Positions 10,784 through 19,969 of a stretch of DNA of 64,000 nucleotides are shown here, one piece after another (position 1 is the first letter of the stretch; each line of letters begins with the position of its first letter). The notes under the pieces are model-generated. The model was not told the DNA's origin. It worked only from the letters and a program-made list of their open reading frames with translations, and searched no databases. Made by a program: the position numbers and the translations under genes. Source of the stretch: Bifidobacterium animalis subsp. animalis ATCC 25527 (GTDB taxonomy: Bacteria > Actinomycetota > Actinomycetes > Actinomycetales > Bifidobacteriaceae); NCBI RefSeq assembly GCF_000260715.1, contig NC_017834.1, forward strand, positions 248,001-312,000, read 5' to 3'.

Positions 10784-11386
10784 ATGGCATTGGCATACGA
10801 CGGCGCCATTCAGCGGCTCATCGACTCGTTCGCGAGTCTGCCGGGCATAGGGCCCAAGGGCGCGCAACGCATCGCCTTCTATCTGCTGCAGGCACCAGAT
10901 GTGGAGTCGCAGCGTCTCGTCGATGCGATCAACGAGGTGAAGGAGAAAGTGCGGTTCTGCGAGGTCTGCGGGAATGTGTGCGAAAGCAGCCCGTGTACAA
11001 TCTGCTCGGATCCGCGTCGTGATCACAGCACGATCTGCGTGGTGGAGGAGCCGAAGGACGTCATGAGCATCGAACGCACGCGCGAATACCGCGGGCTCTA
11101 CCAGGTGCTGGGCGGCGCCATCAACCCGATGGCCAACGTTGGCCCGAGCGACCTCAACATCGCGCAGCTGCTCAACAGACTCCACGACGGCGAGGTCAAG
11201 GAGATTATCGTGGCGCTCAACCCGAACATCGAGGGCGAGGCGACCACCACCTACCTGAGCCGCCTGCTCGCGCCGCTCGACATCAAGGTGACGCGTCTGG
11301 CGAGCGGTCTGCCGGTGGGCGGCGACCTCGAATACGCCGACGAAATCACGTTGTCTCGCGCGCTCGAAGGGCGTCGTGAGGTGTGA
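10784..11386 (+). CDS. recR: Recombination protein RecR
   Basis: RecFOR-pathway protein that helps load RecA at gaps. 200 aa, the usual length. A helix-hairpin-helix ([17 protein letters not shown]) lies at residues 19-35. Zinc cysteines are C59, C62, C71 and C74 ([16 protein letters not shown]). A Toprim domain has [12 protein letters not shown] and [15 protein letters not shown]. The ATG follows GAGGGT. It is coupled to dnaX, as commonly seen. Confidence 0.97.
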   Translation: MALAYDGAIQRLIDSFASLPGIGPKGAQRIAFYLLQAPDVESQRLVDAINEVKEKVRFCEVCGNVCESSPCTICSDPRRDHSTICVVEEPKDVMSIERTREYRGLYQVLGGAINPMANVGPSDLNIAQLLNRLHDGEVKEIIVALNPNIEGEATTTYLSRLLAPLDIKVTRLASGLPVGGDLEYADEITLSRALEGRREV

Positions 11387-11420
11387 GCGGGCGTGCGGGT
11401 TTCGCATCGTGAGCCGAGAA

Positions 11421-11449
11421 TGAGACACCTCCCAGAGCATTCATATAAT
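11421..11449 (+). promoter_or_regulatory. Probable lysC promoter
   Basis: A consensus TATAAT -10 box lies at 11444-11449, about 58 nt before the lysC GTG. The -35 region 17 bp upstream (TGAGAC) is a poor match. No lysine-riboswitch-like structure was apparent in the 121-nt gap. Confidence 0.45.
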
Positions 11450-11507
11450 AATCGTGCTTCGTGCGTACACTGAAAACAAATCGGCAATCTCACAGAGGGA
11501 ATGGGTT

Positions 11508-12272
11508 GTGGCTCTTATCGTACAGAAATACGGCGGCTCGTCGGTGGCCGACGCCGACTCGATCAAACGAGTGGCACGCCGCATCATCGAGACGAAGAAC
11601 GCCGGCAATGACGTCGCCGTCGTGGTCTCGGCGATGGGAGACACCACCGACGACTTGATCGACCAGGCCATGAGCATCGACTCGAACCCGCCTGCCCGCG
11701 AGATGGACATGCTCATGACCGCAGGCGAACGCATCTCGATGAGTCTGCTCGCCATGGCGATTCACGCCGCCGGTTCGCACGCCTACTCATTCACCGGTTC
11801 GCAGGCCGGTTTCATGACCGACGCCCGGTTCGGCGCCGCCCATATTCGCGCCGTGAACCCCGACCGTGTGCGTCGCGCGCTGAACAAGGGCAGTGTCGCG
11901 ATTGTGGCCGGATTCCAAGGACAGAGCGAACGCGGCGACGCCACCACGCTCGGCCGCGGCGGTTCCGACACCTCCGCCGTCGCCCTGGCCGTCGCGCTCG
12001 GCGCCGACGTGTGCGAGATCTACACCGACGTCGATGGCGTGTTCACCGCAGACCCGCGCATTGTGCCCACCGCGCGCCGCATCCCGGCGATCGGCTACGA
12101 CGAGATTCTCGAAATGTCGTCGTGCGGCTCCAAGGTGCTCGCACTGCGATGCGTGGAGTATGCGCAGCGGTTCAAGATGCCGTTGCATGTGCGCAGCTCG
12201 TTCTCGCACCGTCCGGGCACGCTCGTGCTGCCCGACGGTGTGGACCCGAACAGCCTGCCGAACGTGCGGTAA
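11508..12272 (+). CDS. lysC: Aspartokinase, catalytic (alpha) part only
   Basis: Phosphorylates aspartate, the first step to lysine, threonine and methionine. The amino-acid kinase domain is intact: [17 protein letters not shown] (residues 6-22), [45 protein letters not shown]. The protein ends after [15 protein letters not shown], exactly where the regulatory ACT domains should begin. At 254 aa it is much shorter than the usual 400-450 aa. The missing ACT part is a separate gene 72 bp downstream. GTG start after GAGGGA, giving the typical N-terminus (V/M)ALIVQKYGG. Confidence 0.93.
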   Translation: MALIVQKYGGSSVADADSIKRVARRIIETKNAGNDVAVVVSAMGDTTDDLIDQAMSIDSNPPAREMDMLMTAGERISMSLLAMAIHAAGSHAYSFTGSQAGFMTDARFGAAHIRAVNPDRVRRALNKGSVAIVAGFQGQSERGDATTLGRGGSDTSAVALAVALGADVCEIYTDVDGVFTADPRIVPTARRIPAIGYDEILEMSSCGSKVLALRCVEYAQRFKMPLHVRSSFSHRPGTLVLPDGVDPNSLPNVR

Positions 12273-12344
12273 TACGGAATCTGCAAACAGATTATTCAAT
12301 ACAATACGAGTTTTTATATAAAAATCGGAGTATGGAGACAGACA

Positions 12345-12911
12345 ATGAGCGACAATACCGATCAGTCTTTGGGTGACCTCTTCCCAGACCTTGGTCAGGA
12401 AACGCCGATTATTTCGGGCGTGGCGCACGACAACAGCGAGTCCCTCGTCACCGTGCGCGGCGTGACCGACGAACCGGGCATGGCCGGCAGGGTGTTCACG
12501 CGCCTCGCCGAGCTCGGTGTGAACGTCGACATGATCGTTCAGGCGGGCGCCTCCACCGGCACCGCCGACATCTCCTTCACCATCCCCGGCTCCGACGCCG
12601 CCCGAGTGGAGACGGCGCTCACCGCCGCGCAGGACACATTGGGCTACAAGTCGTTCGACGTCAATCCGAACGTGGGCAAGGTGGCCGTCGTGGGCGTCGG
12701 CATGAAAACCCACTCCGGTCTCGCCGCGCGCTTCTTCCAGGCACTGAGCGAGGAGGGCATCAACGTGCTCATGATCTCCACCTCCGAGATCCGCATCGCC
12801 GCCCTCGTGCCGCTCTCGCAGCTCAACGACGCCGTGCGTGCCCTGCACAGCGCGTACGGTCTGGACGCCGACAAGGTTGAGGCCGTCGTCTACGGCGGCA
12901 CCGGCCGCTGA
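12345..12911 (+). CDS. Aspartokinase regulatory (beta, ACT) subunit
   Basis: 188-aa protein equal to the C-terminal regulatory half of aspartokinase. IISGVAHDNSESLVTVRGVTD is the junction normally found inside LysC, and two ACT domains follow (about residues 35-105 and 110-185; VDMIVQ, FTIP, KVAVVGVGMKTHSGLAARFF, INVLMISTSEIRIA). It has its own ATG after GGAGACA and about 20 extra N-terminal residues, so it is an independent gene rather than an internal start in lysC. It probably binds lysine and threonine and associates with the alpha subunit. asd follows after 56 nt. Confidence 0.9.
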   Translation: MSDNTDQSLGDLFPDLGQETPIISGVAHDNSESLVTVRGVTDEPGMAGRVFTRLAELGVNVDMIVQAGASTGTADISFTIPGSDAARVETALTAAQDTLGYKSFDVNPNVGKVAVVGVGMKTHSGLAARFFQALSEEGINVLMISTSEIRIAALVPLSQLNDAVRALHSAYGLDADKVEAVVYGGTGR

Positions 12912-12967
12912 GCGGAATCTGCAAACTCACAACAAGGTATTCGGCGGCAGCCGGAAAAGGAGCCGAA

Positions 12968-14038
12968 ATGGTACAGATCAACGATCGTGGCGTCAATGTG
13001 GCGGTATTGGGCGCAACCGGCCAGGTGGGCATGGTGATGCGCCGCGTGCTCGACGAGCGCGACTTCCCGGTGAAAGACCTGCGATTCCTCGCCTCCGCGC
13101 ACTCCGCGGGCAAGGTGCTCAACTGGCGTGGGCACGACATCACGGTGGAGGATGTCGCAACCGCCGACCTGAGCGGCATCGACATCGCGATCTTCTCGGC
13201 GGGCGGCGGCACCTCCAAGGCGTGGGCGCCGAAGTTCGCCGAAGCGGGCGCCTATGTGATCGACAACTCCTCGCAGTGGCGCATGCACGACGACGTGCCG
13301 CTGGTCGTGGCCGAGGTGAACCCGGACGACCTCGACGAGATCCCGACCGGCATTGTGGCCAACCCGAACTGCACGACCATGGCCATCATGCCGGTGCTCA
13401 AGCCGCTCGCCGACAAGTTCGGCCTGAAGCGCCTCATCGTGAGCTCCTACCAGGCGGTGTCGGGCGCGGGCCGCGCGGGTGTGGAGCAGCTGATGAACGA
13501 AGCCAAGGCGGCCGTTGACCAGGGCGCCGACAAGCTCGTGTTCGGCGGCAACGCCATCGACTTCCCGGAACCCACCAAGGTGGCGCGCACCATCGCGTTC
13601 AACGAGGTGCCGTTCATCGGCGACATCGTGGACGACGGCTCCCAGGAGACCGACGAGGAGCAGAAGCTGCGCAACGAAAGTCGTAAGATCCTGCATCTGC
13701 CCGATCTCAAGGCCTCCTGCACCTGCGTGCGGGTGGGCGTGTTCACCGCACACGGCATGAGCGTCAACGCCGAGTTCGAGAACCCGGTGAGCGTCGAGGA
13801 AGCCAAGAAGGTGCTCGAGAGCGCCCCCGCCGTGGAACTCACCGACATCCCCACCGCGCAGCTCGCCGCCGGCAAGACGCCGAGCTTCGTCGGCCGCATC
13901 CGCGTGGATCAGGCCGTCGACGACAACAAGGGTCTCGCGTTCTTCGTCACCAACGACAATCTGCGCAAGGGCGCCGCGCTCAACGCCGTCGAACTCGCCG
14001 AGATCGTCGCGCGCAAGCATTTCGCAGACCAGCTCTGA
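12968..14038 (+). CDS. asd: Aspartate-semialdehyde dehydrogenase
   Basis: Reduces aspartyl phosphate made by the upstream kinase to aspartate semialdehyde with NADPH. 356 aa. The Rossmann motif VLGATGQVG lies near residue 12; the catalytic Cys is C135 in NPNCTT. SSYQAVSGAGRAGVEQL, GNAIDFPE and VGVFTAHGMSVNAEF are family blocks. The ATG follows AAAGGAG. It forms an operon-like run with the two aspartokinase genes. Confidence 0.97.
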   Translation: MVQINDRGVNVAVLGATGQVGMVMRRVLDERDFPVKDLRFLASAHSAGKVLNWRGHDITVEDVATADLSGIDIAIFSAGGGTSKAWAPKFAEAGAYVIDNSSQWRMHDDVPLVVAEVNPDDLDEIPTGIVANPNCTTMAIMPVLKPLADKFGLKRLIVSSYQAVSGAGRAGVEQLMNEAKAAVDQGADKLVFGGNAIDFPEPTKVARTIAFNEVPFIGDIVDDGSQETDEEQKLRNESRKILHLPDLKASCTCVRVGVFTAHGMSVNAEFENPVSVEEAKKVLESAPAVELTDIPTAQLAAGKTPSFVGRIRVDQAVDDNKGLAFFVTNDNLRKGAALNAVELAEIVARKHFADQL

Positions 14039-14066
14039 GACATCCCGTAACAGTTTCAACACCCCG

Positions 14067-14165
14067 AAAAACAATGACATCCCGTAACGGTCGGTCATAC
14101 CGGACTGGCCCTTACGGGATGTCATTGTTCTTACGGGCTAGGGTTTTGCTTACGGGCTAGGCTTC
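14067..14165. repeat. Family-A related hairpin after asd
   Basis: AACAATGACATCCCGTAA and TTACGGGATGTCATTGTT are perfect complements about 25 nt apart and could terminate asd. Two direct TTACGGGCTA units follow. The TTACGGGATGTCATT variant also appears at 35476, 36441 and 60419. This is a partial member of the TTACGGGCTA family. Confidence 0.8.
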
Positions 14166-14193
14166 GCACATGGATGTGGCTAAGCTGGGAAGC

Positions 14194-14823
14194 ATGTCAA
14201 TGGCATCGATCGAAGCGAACAAACAGTTGGAACGACTCGTGGCGCTCGGCTACCCGGACGTGGCCGACATGAGCGGAGACGCATTCCGCGCGCTGGCGCG
14301 CCCGCTCATCCGCGCACTTGAGCGCAGCGATCTGGGCGCCGATATACTGCTCGTGCCCACACGCGAACTCGTCACTCCGGAATCGCTGATCGCGCGCACC
14401 AGCATAGATCGCATGGCCGGCTTCACCACCATGCCGCCGCGCGACATAGTCAGCTTCCTGCCCACCGACGGATTCGAACCGCCGGAAGGCCCGTTCTACC
14501 TGGTCATCGAACCGCACACCGGCACCTGTTATACGAACCGCGAGCCCGACGTGGCGCGCAAGCTCATCGAATCCGACGAACGTCTGCCGCTCACGCTTGA
14601 GGAGGGCCTCGCCATCGCCACGCAGCATCCGGAATGGCTGCTTGAGAAGAACGGATTCAATCTGCTGGGCTCGCGCAGTGCCGACGGGCGCGTGCCGAGC
14701 ATCTGGATGAGCCAGAGCGCCCCTCGACTCGGCGCCGTCTGGCCGAACTCGCGCCATACCTGGCTCGGCAATGCATACTGCATCGCGCGTCGCGGTGTAA
14801 GTCTCATCGAAGGGCGCGGCTGA
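14194..14823 (+). CDS. DUF5701-like conserved protein
   Basis: 209-aa protein of unknown function, resembling the actinobacterial DUF5701 family (LGYPDVA.., FEPPEGPFYLVIEPHTG, LPLTLEEGLAIATQHPEWL, PSIWMSQSAPRLGAVWPNSRHTWLGNAYC). No membrane segment or catalytic motif was recognised. The ATG at 14194 is preferred because a TAAGCT hexamer lies 7 nt before it, matching a pattern seen at other genes here. An in-frame ATG at 14170 would add 8 residues. Single-gene unit between asd and leuA. Confidence 0.7.
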   Translation: MSMASIEANKQLERLVALGYPDVADMSGDAFRALARPLIRALERSDLGADILLVPTRELVTPESLIARTSIDRMAGFTTMPPRDIVSFLPTDGFEPPEGPFYLVIEPHTGTCYTNREPDVARKLIESDERLPLTLEEGLAIATQHPEWLLEKNGFNLLGSRSADGRVPSIWMSQSAPRLGAVWPNSRHTWLGNAYCIARRGVSLIEGRG

Positions 14824-14827
14824 GCGC

Positions 14828-15010
14828 GGCGTATTTTGAGGAAGTCTCCGTGCGTTGCGTTGCGGAGAGGTCCAGGGATGGCATATTTTACGGAGACTTC
14901 CGTGCGCCGTGCTGTTTTTGGTAACTTCTGCGGTCAGATTCTCGGATGCTTCCGTGAGATGTGCCGCGGCGGAGTCTGAAAACGGCAGATTCTACGGAGC
15001 TTTCCGCAGG
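14828..15010. repeat. Family-E tandem array, four units at 52-bp period
   Basis: Small palindromes of the type CGGA-N3-TTCCGTG recur at 14839, 14891, 14943 and 14995, each exactly 52 bp apart. The sequence between them is diverged but keeps GCGG and ATTCT/ATTTT boxes. Same family as the eight-unit array at 29095-29500. It fills the gap before leuA. Confidence 0.8.
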
Positions 15011-15203
15011 CGATGCCGCAAGCGGTGCCACAGCCCGTGCCGCGCGGCGCGAATTGTAGGCAATGTTTGTAAAATCCCTGCGTGGGATGGCCGAAATACG
15101 GACTGTCGCAAGCCCCTCCCTTGCTAGCGTGTATATGGTTATTGTTTACGCGCGCGTGCGCGTCACGAAATCTGAAAATTTTACACTCTCGAAGGAGGAG
15201 AAG

Positions 15204-17117
15204 ATGGGTCAGGGTCAATCTTCGGTGTTTGATCTCGCCGCCGTTGCCGCGGCATCCAATGGAGGGAACAACGACCCGCTGCTGCCTCCGGCACGGTACA
15301 TTGGCGCCCCGCAGAAGCCGAGCGATATGCCGTACACCAAGTACGTGGCATACGACAAGCAGGTGCCATTCGACTACCCGGAGCGCACATGGCCGGGCAA
15401 GCGGCTGCACAGGGCGCCGCGCTGGTGCTCGGTGGATCTGCGCGACGGCAATCAGGCACTCGTGAACCCGATGGACTCCGAGCGCAAGCTGCGTTTCTGG
15501 AACATGCTCGTCGACATGGGATTCAAGGAGATCGAAGTCGGCTTCCCGAGCGCATCGGAAACAGATTACGACTTCATTCGCATGCTCATCGAGCGTGAAC
15601 TCATTCCCGACGACGTGACGATCGTCGTGCTCACGCAGGCCCGCGAGCACCTCATTCGTAAGACATACGAATGTCTGCACGGCTGTAAGCGCGCCATTGT
15701 GCACTTCTACAATTCCGTCTCCGTGCTGCAGCGCGAGGTCGTGTTCCGCAAGGACCGCGCGGGCATCAAGAAGCTCGCCACCGATGCGGCGCACCTGTGC
15801 AAGGAACTCGAGGGCGACGCCGAGGGCATCGACCTGTACTACGAGTATTCGCCGGAATCGTTCACCGGAACCGAGCCGGAGTACGCGGTGGAGGTGTGCA
15901 ATGCGGTGATCGACGTGATCAAGCCCACGCCCGAGCATCCGATGATCATCAATCTGCCCGCGACGGTGGAGATGACCACGCCGAACGTGTTCGCAGACGA
16001 GGTCGAGTATGTTTCCAACAATCTGCGCGACCGCGATGCCGTGGTGCTCTCGCTCCACCCGCACAACGACGAGGGCATGGGCGTCGCCGCGGCCGAACTC
16101 GGCATGCTCGCCGGCGCGGACCGAATCGAAGGCTGCCTACTCGGCAACGGCGAGCGTACCGGCAACGTGGATCTCGTCACGCTGGGCCTGAATCTGCTCA
16201 CGCAGGGCATTGACCCGCAGCTCGATCTCTCCGACATGCCGGGCATTCGCAAGACCGTCGAATACTGCAATCAGATTAAGATTTCCGAGCGTCACCCGTA
16301 CGCCGGCAACTTCGTGTTCACCGCGTTCTCCGGCTCGCACCAGGACGCGATCAAGAAGGGCCTCGAAGCGCGCGAAATCGCCGCCGACATGGCGGGCGTG
16401 GACGTGGAGAACTTCGTGTGGCTCGTGCCGTACCTGCCGATCGATCCGAAGGACATCGGCCGTTCGTACGAGGCGATCATTCGCGTGAACTCGCAGTCCG
16501 GCAAGGGCGGCATGGCCTACCTGCTCAAGGCGAACCACAATCTCGACCTGCCGAAGAACCTGCAGGTGGAGTTCGAGAAGGTGGTGCAGCAGCATGCCGA
16601 CACCACGAAGAAGGAAGTCAAGGATGCCGATATTTGGCATCTGTTCAAAGATGAGTACCTGCCCGTCGAGGAATCCGGCGCGATCGAGGCCGGCGAACTG
16701 GTCGCCGACACGCATGACGAGACGCTCGACCAGTGGGGCCGTCTCAAGCTGCTCAAGGTGAGCATGTCGTCCGGTGAAGACGGTTCCGACACTCGCCTGA
16801 CCGCCACCGTGCTCGACCGCGGCATCAACGTGGGTCGCGAGCCCGAGGTGACGCGCGAGATCGAAGGCACCGGTAACGGTCCGATTGCCGCGTTCCTGGA
16901 CGCGCTCAATAGCTTTGGCGTCGTGGCTTCCGTGCTCGATTACGCGGAGCATACGATGGGCGTCGGCTCGGACGCGCGCGCCGCTTCCTACGTGCAGTGC
17001 GAGGTCGGTCAGGAAGACGAGGAGAAGCGCGTCGTGTGGGGCGTGGGCATCGACTCGTCGATCATCACGAGCTCGCTCAAGGCGATCATCTCGGCGATCA
17101 ACCGCTCTAACCGCTGA
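15204..17117 (+). CDS. leuA: 2-isopropylmalate synthase
   Basis: First committed step of leucine synthesis: condenses acetyl-CoA with 2-oxoisovalerate. 637 aa, the long LeuA2 (actinobacterial) type. The HMGL-like barrel has VDLRDGNQAL near residue 80 and the metal-binding HPHNDEGMG. The C-terminal regulatory LeuA dimer domain (LLKVSMSSGED.., TREIEGTGNGPIAAFLDAL) binds leucine in the family. The ATG follows GGAGGAG with good spacing; upstream in-frame starts are not supported. Its partners leuCD are 39 kb downstream. Confidence 0.97.
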   Translation: MGQGQSSVFDLAAVAAASNGGNNDPLLPPARYIGAPQKPSDMPYTKYVAYDKQVPFDYPERTWPGKRLHRAPRWCSVDLRDGNQALVNPMDSERKLRFWNMLVDMGFKEIEVGFPSASETDYDFIRMLIERELIPDDVTIVVLTQAREHLIRKTYECLHGCKRAIVHFYNSVSVLQREVVFRKDRAGIKKLATDAAHLCKELEGDAEGIDLYYEYSPESFTGTEPEYAVEVCNAVIDVIKPTPEHPMIINLPATVEMTTPNVFADEVEYVSNNLRDRDAVVLSLHPHNDEGMGVAAAELGMLAGADRIEGCLLGNGERTGNVDLVTLGLNLLTQGIDPQLDLSDMPGIRKTVEYCNQIKISERHPYAGNFVFTAFSGSHQDAIKKGLEAREIAADMAGVDVENFVWLVPYLPIDPKDIGRSYEAIIRVNSQSGKGGMAYLLKANHNLDLPKNLQVEFEKVVQQHADTTKKEVKDADIWHLFKDEYLPVEESGAIEAGELVADTHDETLDQWGRLKLLKVSMSSGEDGSDTRLTATVLDRGINVGREPEVTREIEGTGNGPIAAFLDALNSFGVVASVLDYAEHTMGVGSDARAASYVQCEVGQEDEEKRVVWGVGIDSSIITSSLKAIISAINRSNR

Positions 17118-17210
17118 CGTTGCGGCGCTGCCGTTGTGTTGACGCTGCACTGACAGCCGGTCGGCGAATGCGCCATGCCGGCCGTCGACATGTGAGTAAA
17201 AGCATGTGAG

Positions 17211-17255
17211 CCTATGCGAAAGCCGCGGGTGTTGTGCCCGCGGCTTTCGCATAGG
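17211..17255. terminator. Bidirectional terminator between leuA and pbp
   Basis: GCCTATGCGAAAGCCGCGGG pairs perfectly with its complement after a 7-nt loop, giving a 20-bp stem. The two genes converge here, so it can serve both. Confidence 0.85.
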
Positions 17256-17263
17256 TGGCTCCG

Positions 17264-19660
17264 CTATCGCTGCGATTGCTCACCGTTTCCGGTGTTGTTC
17301 TGGCCGCCGCTGTTGCCGCCGCCATTGCCGTTCTGGTTGCCGGAGTTCCCGGAATCGCCGGAATTCGAACCATTGTTGTTGCTGCCGTTGTTGCTGCCGT
17401 TGTTGCCGCCGGTTCCACCGCCGCTATTGCCGTTGGTGTTGCCGTTCTCGGGCTGCGACTGCTCGGGGCTCTTCGTGTTTTCCGGCGTGGTCTGCTGCTG
17501 CTCGTTCTGCTTCGCATCGCCGTTGTTCGAAGATTCGTTCGAGGTGTTGGAATCGTTCGACTCCTGCTTGTTCTGCGAATCCTGCTGCTGCTCGTTCTGC
17601 TGCTGTTGCTGCGTGCCATTGTTTGTGCTCGGCACGTACCGCTGGCCGCCCAGACCCCAGTCGCCGTTCGGGCCGCCGATCTTGCCGTTGTCGACCGGCG
17701 TGGCGAAGGTCTCCGCCGGCTGCCCGGCGAGCGCCTGCGCCATGAACTCGGTGAACAGATGCGACGGGTAGCCGGTCGAGCTCACGCCGTAGCCCGCGAA
17801 TTCCGGCACGATCTGCGATTCGCCGTTCTCGCCCGGATTCCAGATCGCCCACACGTTCATCAGCGACGGCGTGTAGCCCACGAAGGAGGCCGCCGTCTCG
17901 TCGTTCGCCGTGCCCGACTTGCCCGCGACCTGCCGGCCGAGCGTGGCCGCCGTGCCCGCCGCGGTGCCGTATTGCGTGGTGCCGAGCATCGCGTTCTGCA
18001 CGAGCATGCAGTCGTTCGCGTCGAACACCTGCTTGGTGCCGAGGTTCGGCTTGTACATCTCCTTGTCGCCCTTGAGCACGCGGTCGACAATGTGCAGCGT
18101 GTTCTTCGTGCCGTCGTTCGCGATGGTCGAGTGCCCCTGCGCGAGATCCCACACGGTGAGCGAGTTGATGCCGAGGATGTTGTAGAGCGTGTCTTCCTGA
18201 ATGTCGCCGGTGATGCCCGCGTCATGCGCGATCTGCGCGAACTTCTTCGGCGTCAGGTGCTGGTTCACGTTCATGAACACCGTGTTCACCGAGTTCGCGG
18301 TCGCCTGCTTGAGGTTGATCGTGCCCCAGCTCATGTTGAGCGCGTTCGGCACCTCCGCCCACGTGCCCGGCGTTGTCTCGAAGCGTTCGGGCGAATTGCC
18401 GTTGAACATCGTGTTGAAGTTCACGTCGTCCATTGCGGCGCCGAGCAGGCCGAAGGGCTTCATGGTGGAGCCCGGCTGGAAGTTCGCCTGCGTGGCGTTG
18501 TTGAGCTGGTGCTTGAGGTAGTCGCTGCCGCCGTAGATCGCCTTCACCGAGCCGGTCTTCTGGTCGAGCGCGATGCCGCCCACCTGAATGCTCTCCGGCA
18601 TGCCTTCCGGCCGGTCATCTCCCACCGTCTGCATGATCTTCTGCATGTTCGGGTCGAGCGTGCTCACGATCTTGTATCCGCCGGTCTCGAGCTCGTCTTT
18701 GGTGAACGCCTTGCTCGCCACGAGCTCGTTCTCCACGGTGGTGAGCAGGTAGCCGTTCGGCCCGGCCAGATCGTTGCTCACCGACACCGGCTTCGTCTCG
18801 GGGAACTTCGCCTCGCTGGCCTGCTGCCCGGTGATGTAACCGTCTTCGCGCATGATGCCGATCACACGCGTGAATCTGCTTTTCGCCTGCTCCGGGTTCA
18901 CCGCCGGGTCCCACATGCTCGGTGCCGGGATGATGCCGGCGATCATCGCCGCCTCGTCCACGGTGAGGTCCTTTGCCTCCTTGCCGAAGTACGCTTTCGC
19001 CGCCGCCTGTATGCCGTAGGCGCCGCGGCCTAGGTAGATCGTGTTCATGTAGTTGCACAGCACCTGCTGCTTGTCCTGCGAATTCGCGATCTTCATGGCG
19101 AGTATGGCCTCGCGAATCTTGCCCGAATACGAGGTGGTGTCGCCCAGATAATACCGTTCCGCATACTGCTGCGTGATCGTGGAGCCGCCCTGCCGCGATC
19201 CCGTGGTCAGATTGTTGTACAGCGCGCGCGCCATGCCCATGATGTCAATGCCGCCGTTGCGGTAGAATGAGCGGTCCTCGGAGGCGACAATCGCGTTGCC
19301 CACGTAGTCCGGCAGCACGGAGCAATCTATGATCTCGCGGTTCTGCTCGGAGAACGAGCCGATCTCGGTGGTGCCGTCGTTGTAGTAGACCGTGGTTTTC
19401 TCGGCGATGGCGACCTTCTCCGGCTGCGGAATGTCAGTGGTCACATACAGGTAGGTGAACAGGCCGATGCCGATCGCCAGCAGACCGCCGAGCACACCGA
19501 GCAGAATCTTCCACCACATTCCTTTTTTGCGGTTCGTGCGCTTCTTCGGCCCTTTCGGCGCGTTCTGTCCGCGCTTGGGCGCGCGGTGCGACGTGGACGC
19601 CTTGTGCGCGGCGCGCGGCGAGCTTGAGCTTGAACTGACGGTACGTGCTTGGTAGACCAT
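17264..19660 (-). CDS. Class A penicillin-binding protein
   Basis: Bifunctional peptidoglycan transglycosylase/transpeptidase anchored in the membrane. 798 aa from the ATG at 19660. Cytoplasmic basic N-terminus, one membrane segment (about 48-70), GT51 domain with EDRSFYRNGGID and QGGSTITQQYAERYYL, transpeptidase motifs STMK (GSTMKPF), SVN (ANSVNTVF) and KSGT (AGKSGTAND). The last 150 residues are an unusual Gln/Asn/Gly/Ser-rich low-complexity tail. A TACCGT hexamer 7 nt upstream supports this start over in-frame GTG/TTG codons further up. Converges with leuA. Confidence 0.95.
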   Translation of the reverse strand: MVYQARTVSSSSSSPRAAHKASTSHRAPKRGQNAPKGPKKRTNRKKGMWWKILLGVLGGLLAIGIGLFTYLYVTTDIPQPEKVAIAEKTTVYYNDGTTEIGSFSEQNREIIDCSVLPDYVGNAIVASEDRSFYRNGGIDIMGMARALYNNLTTGSRQGGSTITQQYAERYYLGDTTSYSGKIREAILAMKIANSQDKQQVLCNYMNTIYLGRGAYGIQAAAKAYFGKEAKDLTVDEAAMIAGIIPAPSMWDPAVNPEQAKSRFTRVIGIMREDGYITGQQASEAKFPETKPVSVSNDLAGPNGYLLTTVENELVASKAFTKDELETGGYKIVSTLDPNMQKIMQTVGDDRPEGMPESIQVGGIALDQKTGSVKAIYGGSDYLKHQLNNATQANFQPGSTMKPFGLLGAAMDDVNFNTMFNGNSPERFETTPGTWAEVPNALNMSWGTINLKQATANSVNTVFMNVNQHLTPKKFAQIAHDAGITGDIQEDTLYNILGINSLTVWDLAQGHSTIANDGTKNTLHIVDRVLKGDKEMYKPNLGTKQVFDANDCMLVQNAMLGTTQYGTAAGTAATLGRQVAGKSGTANDETAASFVGYTPSLMNVWAIWNPGENGESQIVPEFAGYGVSSTGYPSHLFTEFMAQALAGQPAETFATPVDNGKIGGPNGDWGLGGQRYVPSTNNGTQQQQQNEQQQDSQNKQESNDSNTSNESSNNGDAKQNEQQQTTPENTKSPEQSQPENGNTNGNSGGGTGGNNGSNNGSNNNGSNSGDSGNSGNQNGNGGGNSGGQNNTGNGEQSQR

Positions 19661-19891
19661 GCGTTCCACGGTAGTCAAAGACCCTGAAAAAACTCAAGAA
19701 TACAAGAGGAATCTGCACAAGCCAACCCGCGGTGTGCGGTTTCGGCAAGCGCGCTGGTCGGCGGTGGGTCAACAGATTGCGCGGCGGGTGTCTGGCTGCC
19801 GCGGGACTGTATTCTCAGCGCGAACTTACGAAAGCGTAGCTTTGGCGGCGTTTTCCAGCATACCGACTATCTTCGGTATATATCTCTCGAA

Positions 19892-19919
19892 TTGCTTCGT
19901 GGGGATAAGAAGGTATGCT
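19892..19919 (+). promoter_or_regulatory. Probable ino1 promoter
   Basis: TTGCTT (19892-19897) and TATGCT (19914-19919) are separated by 16 bp and lie about 50 nt before the ino1 ATG. The 309-bp divergent gap (19661-19969) holds no repeat and no other gene that I can see. Confidence 0.5.
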
Positions 19920-19969
19920 TAAAGGCGGAAAATCGCTCACGAGTAACACAGATTAGAGGAGTCGTTTCA

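Noticed and set aside
11387..11507. Lysine riboswitch upstream of lysC
   Set aside because: The gap is only 121 nt and shows no multi-helix junction or terminator; only a -10 box is apparent.
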